11,307 nt of DNA, taken from the NCBI GenBank assembly GCA_027023345.1, contig JALVVO010000137.1, positions 1 through 11,307 of the forward strand, in the 5' to 3' direction. The notes under the pieces are model-generated. The model made no database searches. It was not told the origin of the DNA and saw only the letters and a program-made list of their open reading frames with translations. The position numbers and the translations under genes were made by a program. The stretch is from Thermaceae bacterium. Its GTDB lineage: Bacteria > Deinococcota > Deinococci > Deinococcales > Marinithermaceae. Shown piece by piece: positions 6,462 through 11,307 of the stretch. The first letter of the stretch is position 1; every line of letters starts with the position of its first letter.

Positions 6462-7546
6462 GCCGGCACCCCCAGGGCCTCGCGGATGCGCTGGGCCGCG
6501 AGCCGGGCGGCCTCCGGCCGGCCGAGCGTCCGGGCCCGTTCGGCCAGAGGAAGAAGCGCCGAGGGGTCCTTTAGCCAGGCCGCGAGGGTGGCGAGGAGCT
6601 CCCCGCGGGACTTGGCGAACCGCCCCGCCCCCTTTTGCTCAAGCCAGCGCGCGTTCGCCTCCTCGTGGCCGGGGATCGGCTTGTAGACGAGGTAGGGCTT
6701 GCCCGCCACCAACGCCTCCGCCACTGTCAGCCCGCCGGCCTTCCCGAGCAGGAAGTCGGCGGCGGCGAAGAGCTCGGGGAAGAGCCTCCCCACCGGGTAG
6801 GTGAGGACGCTCACCCGCCCGTGCTCCTCCCGCCTCCGCCCGCCGTTTCTGCGAAAGCGCACCACCTGGGCGGGCTCGCCCAAGGCGATCACCGCCCGCA
6901 CCGCTTCCTCCTGGGCGCGGTAGGCCTCGGTGGCGCCGCTCGCGATCAGCACCACCGGCCGCTCGTCGAGCCCGTGCCTTTCCCGCAGGATCTCGCCGGC
7001 GGGGAGCTCGAGGAAGACCCGGCGCACCGGCAGGCCAGTCACCGCGACCTTCGCAGGCGGGATCCCGAAGCGGACGAGGTCGTCCGCGGCCTCGGCGCTC
7101 GGGGCCAGGATCAGGTCGGCCGAGCCTTGCGCCCAGTGGCGGTGGGCGCGGAAGTCGGTGACCACCAGGACGTTGGCGAACGCCATCCCCGTCTCCTCCC
7201 GGGCCCTTCCGGCGAGGGCGGTGGCGGTGGGGAAGCTCGAGATCACCACGTCGGGCTCGAAGGCGAGCACGTCGGCCTTCATCGCGGGGAGCCCGGCGCG
7301 GTCGAACTGGGCGGTGATCAGCCGGGGCTCGGTCTCGCGGTTGGTGAAGCGGTAGAACCAGCCGTAAAGGCCGGGCCAGTAGCGGAGCGAGAACTGGTAG
7401 AGGCCCACCACCGGGAGCCGCTGCCAGAGCGGGATGTACTCGAGGTAGTCGCGCTCGAGCCCCTCCGCCCTCAGCGCCTCGTGCACCGCCAGGTTCGCGT
7501 GCAGGTGGCCGCCGCCGAACGACGCCGAGAGGAAGAGCGCGCGCAT
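6458..7546 (-). CDS. Glycolipid glycosyltransferase, MGDG synthase/UgtP-like (GT28)
   Basis: From ATG 7546 the product has 362 residues. The N-terminal half begins MRALFLSASFGGGH, the GGGH glycine-rich loop of MGDG synthase-type enzymes, and contains VVTDFRAHRHW (128-138) and GLPV (171-174). The C-terminal half carries LGKAGGLTVAEAL (267-279) and PIPGHEEAN (290-298), the sugar-nucleotide-binding signature of GT28 enzymes such as MurG and UgtP. It should be a peripheral inner-membrane enzyme that transfers a hexose from a UDP-sugar to diacylglycerol or a related lipid. Donor and acceptor are not decided by sequence. An ATG seven codons upstream (7567) is possible, but ATG 7546 gives the canonical N-terminus and overlaps the permease stop in TGATG. 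Its 3' end joins the deacetylase by TTGA. Confidence 0.88.
   Translation of the reverse strand: MRALFLSASFGGGHLHANLAVHEALRAEGLERDYLEYIPLWQRLPVVGLYQFSLRYWPGLYGWFYRFTNRETEPRLITAQFDRAGLPAMKADVLAFEPDVVISSFPTATALAGRAREETGMAFANVLVVTDFRAHRHWAQGSADLILAPSAEAADDLVRFGIPPAKVAVTGLPVRRVFLELPAGEILRERHGLDERPVVLIASGATEAYRAQEEAVRAVIALGEPAQVVRFRRNGGRRREEHGRVSVLTYPVGRLFPELFAAADFLLGKAGGLTVAEALVAGKPYLVYKPIPGHEEANARWLEQKGAGRFAKSRGELLATLAAWLKDPSALLPLAERARTLGRPEAARLAAQRIREALGVPA
6467..6473 (-). promoter_or_regulatory. Shine-Dalgarno GGGGGTG for the TTG start of the deacetylase
   Basis: On the minus strand GGGGGTG sits in the last codons of the glycosyltransferase, five nt before the TTG at 6461. The spacing and the TTGA stop/start overlap are the same as at the lemA-DUF2207 junction, which supports the rare TTG start. 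Confidence 0.6.
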
Positions 7547-8679
7547 CAGCCCCGAATCCCCCTCCATCCTAGCCAGAGGAAGGCGAGCTCCGGCGTCCAG
7601 ATGGCCACCGCGGGCAGCAAAAGACCTACGGATCCGAGCGAGCGGAAGAGCAGGAAGGCGAGGTAGAAGGCGACCGCGATGATCACGCTGAGCCCGAGGG
7701 AAAGCCCGGGGGTGCGGGCGTAGCGGACCGCGAGCGGCAGGGCCACGAGGACCAGGACCAGGTTGGCGAGCGGCAGCGCGAGCTTGGAGTGGAAGATGAG
7801 CGCGGCCTCCCGCCGCTCGGCCTCGGGAAGGGCCGGGTCCCGGCTGCGGCGGTAGGCCTTGGAGAGGCTATAGGTGTCGGCGGCGAGGGGGTCGGCGTAG
7901 CGGGCGATGGCCTCCGAGCGGGAGAGGCCGGTCTTCAGGGTGAGCCGGGCGTCCTTGTTCGCCGGCAGCAGGGCCCCCAGGAAGACCTTGCGCACCGCCT
8001 TCTCGAGCGCCTCGCCCCGGGCGTGCGAAAGCTCGGGGATCGCGCCGTAGTTCACGCGGTAGAGCTCGTAGCCGAAGAGCTCGAGCGCGTTGCCGCGGTA
8101 CTTCCCGCGTTTCGCGAAGACGATCGTCGCTCGCTTGCCCTCCCACTTTTGCAAGCGGATGTCGCGCATCTCGTCCCTGGCGTAGTCGTAGTTTTGGAAG
8201 TAGAGCTCGAGCCCCCCGCCGAGGGGGATGTTCATGCCCTTGAGCCGCACGAGCCCCCGGCCCTTGGTGTGCATCTCCTCCCACCAGAGCACCCGCACCT
8301 GCTCGTTAGTGTGGGGGGCGACGTACTCATTGAGCCAAAGCGAGACTCCGGCGAGCAGGACCCCGATCGCGAGCACCGGCCGGGCCAGCCGGAAGAGCGG
8401 CACCCCTCCGGCCTGGAAGGCGAGGATCGCTCCCTCGCTCGCGAGCCGCCCGAAGGGCACCACCACCGCGGTCACCGCCGCCATGGGCAGGACCTGGACC
8501 AGGATGCCGGGGACGTGGTAGCCGAGCCACTTCAGCACGAGCCCGAGGGGGATGCCGGAAAGCCAGCGGCTGCCCACGTAGAAAAAGCCAAAGAGGAAGA
8601 CCGCGGTATAAAACGCCGCCGCCGCCAGGAGGACGGGGAGGACCTCGGCGAGGATGAGCCGGTCGGTGCGCTTAAGCAT
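7546..8679 (-). CDS. LptF/LptG (YjgP/YjgQ) family lipid-export permease
   Basis: The 377-residue protein has the LptF/G layout: two or three N-terminal membrane helices (about 10-110), a soluble beta-rich domain (about 120-280), and about three C-terminal helices ending near residue 370. Diagnostic stretches are VLPMAAVTAVVVPFGRLASE (63-82) followed by AGGVPLFRLARPVL (90-103), and LNEYVAPHTN (116-125). In LPS-producing bacteria LptF and LptG pair with the ATPase LptB to extract LPS from the inner membrane. Sequence alone does not say whether this is LptF or LptG, and I see only one copy and no LptB here. The start ATG 8679 overlaps the fabZ stop by eight bases (ATGCTTAA). An upstream in-frame start at 8730 lies inside fabZ and adds a non-family leader. 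The substrate may be a glycolipid rather than classical LPS (inference). Confidence 0.87.
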   Translation of the reverse strand: MLKRTDRLILAEVLPVLLAAAAFYTAVFLFGFFYVGSRWLSGIPLGLVLKWLGYHVPGILVQVLPMAAVTAVVVPFGRLASEGAILAFQAGGVPLFRLARPVLAIGVLLAGVSLWLNEYVAPHTNEQVRVLWWEEMHTKGRGLVRLKGMNIPLGGGLELYFQNYDYARDEMRDIRLQKWEGKRATIVFAKRGKYRGNALELFGYELYRVNYGAIPELSHARGEALEKAVRKVFLGALLPANKDARLTLKTGLSRSEAIARYADPLAADTYSLSKAYRRSRDPALPEAERREAALIFHSKLALPLANLVLVLVALPLAVRYARTPGLSLGLSVIIAVAFYLAFLLFRSLGSVGLLLPAVAIWTPELAFLWLGWRGIRG

Positions 8680-9091
8680 CCCGGCGAACGGCGAAGCTGA
8701 TCTCCGCCCGGGCCCGCACCTCACCCTCAACCTTGGCCTCGACGCGGGCGCGGGCGAGCCCCCGCCGGAAGAAGAGGAGCTCGCCCTCGAGGACGAGCGT
8801 GTCCCCGGGGACCACCGGCTTCAGGAACCGGGCCTCGTGCACCCCCGCGAGGTAGGGGATCATCCCCGGCTCGAAGGCGGGGTGGTGCCGGATGCTGGCC
8901 ACCGCCGCCTGGGCCATGGCCTCGATGAGGAGCACCCCGGGCATGATCGGGTGGTCGGGGAAGTGGCCGAGGAAGTGGGGCTCGTTCACGGTGACGTTCT
9001 TCAGCACCCTAAAGCGCTTTTCGTCGGCCTCGAGGATCCGGTCCACCAGCAGGAAGGGGTAGCGGTGGGGCAAGAGCTTCAAAAGCTCCAC
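8672..9091 (-). CDS. fabZ: 3-hydroxyacyl-[ACP] dehydratase FabZ
   Basis: This 139-residue hot-dog-fold protein carries the FabZ signature: LPHRYPFLLVDR (7-18), PHFLGHFPDHPIMPGVLLIEAMAQ (38-61), with catalytic H43 and E57 spaced as in the family, then FLKPVVPGD (89-97). It dehydrates 3-hydroxyacyl-ACP in the type II fatty-acid elongation cycle in the cytosol. The start is GTG at 9091, five nt after GGAGGT (9097-9102), which itself contains part of the mreB stop codon. The gap to mreB is 3 nt. The stop overlaps the permease start. In proteobacteria fabZ sits with lpxA/lpxD; here it follows mreB, an arrangement closer to Firmicutes, where fabZ lies near the mreB paralogue mbl (recollection). Confidence 0.95.
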   Translation of the reverse strand: MELLKLLPHRYPFLLVDRILEADEKRFRVLKNVTVNEPHFLGHFPDHPIMPGVLLIEAMAQAAVASIRHHPAFEPGMIPYLAGVHEARFLKPVVPGDTLVLEGELLFFRRGLARARVEAKVEGEVRARAEISFAVRRDA

Positions 9092-9094
9092 GGC

Positions 9095-10129
9095 CTACCT
9101 CCGGAGCACGTTGTCCGAGCTGACCAGGGTGTCCTTGAGGATCGGGAGCATCTCGAGCGCCCGCCCGGTGCCCACCGCCACCGCATCGAGGGCGTTCTCG
9201 GCCACCAGCACCGGCACCCCGGTGCTCTCCTCCAGGAGCTTGTCGAGGTTTTTGAGGAGCGAGCCGCCGCCGGTGAGCAGGATGCCCCGGTCAATGATGT
9301 CCGAGACCAGCTCGGGCGGGGTGTTCTCGAGGGTCTTCTTGACCTCGAGCACGATCTTGTCGAGGGGCTCTTTTAGCGCCCGGGCCACCTCCTCGGTGGT
9401 GATCTCGACGGTCTTGGGAAGCCCCGAGATCAGGTCGCGCCCGCGCACCTCGGCGAGGAGGTTCTCGTCGTCCTGGGTGAGGGTGGCGGCGCCGATCCGG
9501 ATCTTGATCTCCTCGGCGGTGCGCTCGCCGATCAGCAGGTTGTGCTGCTCGCGCACGTAGCGGATGATCGCCTGGTCGAACTCGTTGCCGGCGATGCGCA
9601 GGGACTCCGAGACCACGATGCCCCCCAGCGAGATCACCGCGATGTCGGTGGAGCCGCCGCCGATGTCCACCACCATGCTGCCGGTGGGCTCGGCGATCTC
9701 GATTCCCGCGCCGATCGCCGCCGCCAGCGGCTCCTCGATCAAGAAGGCCCGCTTGGCCCCGGCCTCGACGATGGCCTGGACCACCGCCCGGCGCTCGACC
9801 TCGGTGACCCCCGAGGGCACCCCCACCATGACCTGGGGCTTGAAGAAGCGGGACATCGGCGAGAGCACCTTCTTCAAAAAGAGGGTGAGCATCTTCTCGG
9901 TGAGCGTGTAGTCGGCGATCACGCCGTCCTTCATCGGCCGCACCGCCACGATGTTCCCCGGGGTCCGGCCCAGCATGCGGTAGGCCTCGATCCCCACCGC
10001 CTTGACGTCCTTGGAGTCGCGCACCATGGCGATCACGCTGGGCTCCCTGAGCACGATGCCGCGCCCCTTGATGTAGATCAGCACCGAGGCGGTGCCGAGG
10101 TCGATTCCGATGTCCTCGCCCCTGAACAT
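9095..10129 (-). CDS. mreB: Rod-shape actin homologue MreB
   Basis: The 344-residue protein is a full-length MreB of the actin superfamily: phosphate-1 DIGIDLGTA (6-14), the connecting EEPLAAAIGAG (132-142), phosphate-2 VVDIGGGSTDIA (153-164) and the adenosine loop ILLTGGGSLL (283-292). The N-terminal MFRGED is short, without the amphipathic helix of E. coli MreB, so membrane contact would depend on the hydrophobic loop. It forms membrane-bound filaments that guide the cell-wall elongation machinery. The start ATG 10129 follows TAGAAT by eight nt with no Shine-Dalgarno. It is the first gene of the five-gene envelope operon. The usual downstream partners mreC and mreD are absent here, so this copy could also be described as an Mbl-type paralogue. 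Confidence 0.97.
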   Translation of the reverse strand: MFRGEDIGIDLGTASVLIYIKGRGIVLREPSVIAMVRDSKDVKAVGIEAYRMLGRTPGNIVAVRPMKDGVIADYTLTEKMLTLFLKKVLSPMSRFFKPQVMVGVPSGVTEVERRAVVQAIVEAGAKRAFLIEEPLAAAIGAGIEIAEPTGSMVVDIGGGSTDIAVISLGGIVVSESLRIAGNEFDQAIIRYVREQHNLLIGERTAEEIKIRIGAATLTQDDENLLAEVRGRDLISGLPKTVEITTEEVARALKEPLDKIVLEVKKTLENTPPELVSDIIDRGILLTGGGSLLKNLDKLLEESTGVPVLVAENALDAVAVGTGRALEMLPILKDTLVSSDNVLRR

Positions 10130-10137
10130 GTCGCTTC

Positions 10138-10143
10138 ATTCTA
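10138..10143 (-). promoter_or_regulatory. predicted -10 (TAGAAT) of the mreB operon, leaderless
   Basis: On the minus strand TAGAAT lies eight nt before the mreB ATG. The 49-bp gap to the prepilin peptidase gene would hold both promoters. The hexamer is identical to the one before the O-antigen ligase-like gene. Confidence 0.55.
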
Positions 10144-10166
10144 CCGGCCGCGGAGATGAGACCGGG

Positions 10167-10172
10167 GATAAT
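10167..10172 (+). promoter_or_regulatory. predicted -10 (GATAAT) of the prepilin peptidase gene, leaderless
   Basis: GATAAT (five of six bases of TATAAT) is six nt before the GTG at 10179. The gap GGGG run next to the GTG is too close to act as a normal Shine-Dalgarno, so a leaderless start is favoured. Confidence 0.5.
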
Positions 10173-10178
10173 ACGGGG

Positions 10179-11228
10179 GTGCTGGTCCTCTTCGCCTTCC
10201 TTCTCGGGCTCGTGGTGGGTTCGTTTCTGAACGTGGTGATTCACCGGCTACCCCGGGGCGAGTCCATCGTCCATCCCCCTTCCCACTGCCCGGCCTGCGG
10301 CGCCCGGCTGGGGCCGGCCGAGCTCGTGCCGGTGGTCTCCTACCTGGTGCAAGGGGGGCGGTGCCGCCACTGCGGGGCGCGGATCAGCCCCCGCTACCCC
10401 CTGGTCGAGCTCCTAAGTGGGCTCCTCTTCGCCTACGCCGCCTACCGTCTCGGGCCTGGGCCCGAGCTCCCCTTCGCCTGGGCCTTCCTCGCCCTTTTGG
10501 TGGCGCTCGCCTTCATCGACATCGACACCTACCTGCTCCCGGATTCGCTCACCTTTGGCGGGCTCTTCCTGGGGCTCGTCTCGGGCTTCCTCCTCGGGCG
10601 CGGCGAGGAGGCGCTGAAGGGAGCGCTTCTCGCCGCCGGGCTCCTCGTCCTGATCGGCGAGTACGGGAGCCTCGTGTTGCGCCGCTTTCGGGACGGGCCG
10701 CCCTCGAACCCGGTCGGGTTCCATCAGGTCGGGCTCGCCGCCCTCGTGGGCGCGTTCGGCGCCGGATACGGCGTCCTCGCGGGGCTTTTGAACTGGGCGG
10801 CGAACGCCCTCTTCCGGCGGGGCTTCCACCTGCCGCTTCCGCTCTCGCTCGGGCTTTTGCCCCTCGCCCTCCTGCTCTCGCCCAAAGGGCCGCTTGGGGC
10901 GCTCGAAGGGGCGCTCGCCGCCGCCGGGGCGCTCGCCCTGCTAGGCGGGCTCTACTGGGCCTTCAGGCCGGAGGAGGGGGAGGACGACGACGAGCCGGTG
11001 GCGCTGGGCTTCGGCGACGTGAAGCTCGCCGGGATGCTCGGGGCCTGGACCGGGTTTTACCCCTTTTTGGCGGGGCTCTTCCTCGCCGTGCTCGCCGGCG
11101 CCGTGCTCGGGCTCCTCTTCCGGCGGAGGAAGCTTCCCTTCGGCCCCTACCTCGCCCTGGGTGGGGCGGTTGCCTACTTCCACGGCGAGGCCCTGATCCA
11201 GGCCTACCTGCGCTTCCTCGGCTGGTAA
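10179..11228 (+). CDS. pilD: Type IV prepilin peptidase/N-methyltransferase (A24 family)
   Basis: From GTG 10179 the protein has 349 residues. The N-terminus LLGLVVGSFLNVVIHRLP (8-25) is the family signature. The cytoplasmic domain carries the zinc-binding cysteines C37/C40 and C62/C65. The catalytic aspartates are D114 (FIDIDTYLLPD) and D280 (GFGDVK). It cleaves the leader of type IV prepilins at the inner membrane and, with the cysteine domain, methylates the new N-terminus; it serves pili, secretion and competence pseudopili. An upstream in-frame ATG (10092) lies within mreB and is rejected because the signature starts at this GTG. The two aspartates are about 166 residues apart, against 64 in Pseudomonas PilD as I recall, so there is an insertion of about 100 residues with extra membrane segments. 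Confidence 0.92.
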   Translation: MLVLFAFLLGLVVGSFLNVVIHRLPRGESIVHPPSHCPACGARLGPAELVPVVSYLVQGGRCRHCGARISPRYPLVELLSGLLFAYAAYRLGPGPELPFAWAFLALLVALAFIDIDTYLLPDSLTFGGLFLGLVSGFLLGRGEEALKGALLAAGLLVLIGEYGSLVLRRFRDGPPSNPVGFHQVGLAALVGAFGAGYGVLAGLLNWAANALFRRGFHLPLPLSLGLLPLALLLSPKGPLGALEGALAAAGALALLGGLYWAFRPEEGEDDDEPVALGFGDVKLAGMLGAWTGFYPFLAGLFLAVLAGAVLGLLFRRRKLPFGPYLALGGAVAYFHGEALIQAYLRFLGW

Positions 11229-11231
11229 GTT
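11226..11231 (+). promoter_or_regulatory. predicted -10 (TAAGTT) of mazG, overlapping the pilD stop codon
   Basis: TAAGTT begins with the TAA stop of the prepilin peptidase gene and ends six nt before the mazG GTG. The only purine run, AAGG, is two nt from the start and so poorly placed. A leaderless promoter is the better reading, though read-through from pilD is also possible. Confidence 0.4.
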
Positions 11232-11237
11232 AAGGCC

Positions 11238-11307
11238 GTGGAGCGACTTCTTGAGGTGATGCGGCGGCTCAGGGCGCCGGACGGCTGCCCCTGGGACCGA
11301 AAGCAGA
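11238..11307 (+). CDS. mazG: Nucleoside triphosphate pyrophosphohydrolase MazG, N-terminal fragment
   Basis: Only 23 codons are visible before the right edge. They read MERLLEVMRRLRAPDG then CPWDRKQ, which is the highly conserved beginning of MazG (LRxPxGCPWDxxQ). MazG hydrolyses nucleoside triphosphates to monophosphates, helping to clear damaged or non-canonical nucleotides and affecting ppGpp in E. coli. The GTG at 11238 starts 9 nt after the pilD stop codon. It begins where MazG proteins normally begin, so the start is credible. Confidence 0.9.
   Translation, partial: MERLLEVMRRLRAPDGCPWDRKQ

Noticed and set aside
9542..10159. Long open frame (205 codons) on the plus strand opposite mreB.
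   Set aside because: It is antisense to a strongly conserved MreB, has a His/Asp-rich low-complexity product, and is expected from high GC with few stops.
10092..10178. N-terminal extension of the prepilin peptidase.
   Set aside because: It overlaps the mreB start region, and the conserved family N-terminus begins at GTG 10179.
5481..10360. Apparent rule that Gln is CAA only before an A-starting codon, as in CAA AAC and CAA AAG.
   Set aside because: Counter-examples occur, such as CAA GGG in the prepilin peptidase, CAA TGG and CAA GAA in the deacetylase, and CAG AAG in the same gene.
1..11307. Very frequent CTCGAG and GCTCGAG words, considered as a possible dispersed motif.
   Set aside because: Most are in-frame Leu-Glu codons CTC GAG in a GC-rich codon table; there is no regular spacing.

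Overview
The window is a compact, very GC-rich piece of bacterial chromosome, almost entirely coding; the largest gap between genes is 49 bp. The protein families, the strong third-position G/C bias, frequent GTG starts, and TANNNT -10 hexamers lying 6-8 nt before first-gene start codons all suggest a member of Deinococcota, most likely Thermaceae (an Oceanithermus, Marinithermus or Thermus-like organism). This placement is inferred; no rRNA is present to fix the genus.

Layout. (1) 1-2128, minus strand: lemA followed by a DUF2207 membrane protein. They are joined by a TTGA stop/start overlap, and the DUF2207 gene runs off the left edge. (2) 2148-3912, plus strand: an unidentified P-loop NTPase overlapping an enolase-superfamily (MLE subgroup) enzyme. 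(3) 3882-4145, minus strand: a stand-alone S4 RNA-binding protein, tail-overlapping the enolase-superfamily gene. (4) 4164-5336, plus strand: an O-antigen ligase/polymerase-like membrane protein, tail-overlapping the next operon. (5) 5271-10129, minus strand: a tightly packed five-gene envelope operon in the order mreB, fabZ, LptF/LptG-family permease, MGDG-synthase-like glycosyltransferase, NodB polysaccharide deacetylase with a YkoP-like C-terminal domain. (6) 10179-11228, plus strand: a type IV prepilin peptidase with an enlarged region between its catalytic aspartates. (7) 11238-right edge: the first 23 codons of mazG.

How the parts fit. The five-gene operon joins cell-shape control (MreB), fatty-acid elongation (FabZ), lipid export (LptF/G), glycolipid synthesis and glycan deacetylation in one likely transcript. 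It reads as a cell-envelope module in a lineage thought to lack classical LPS. The O-antigen ligase-like gene and the prepilin peptidase flanking it also act in the envelope.

Regulation visible in the sequence. Seven genes that start a transcription unit have a -10-like hexamer 6-8 nt upstream of the start codon and no good Shine-Dalgarno, which predicts leaderless mRNAs. Most operon-internal genes instead use GGAGG-type sites inside the preceding gene. Two divergent pairs have -10 hexamers on opposite strands that overlap almost completely, making symmetric bidirectional promoters. I found no RNA gene, CRISPR array, insertion sequence or convincing terminator hairpin.
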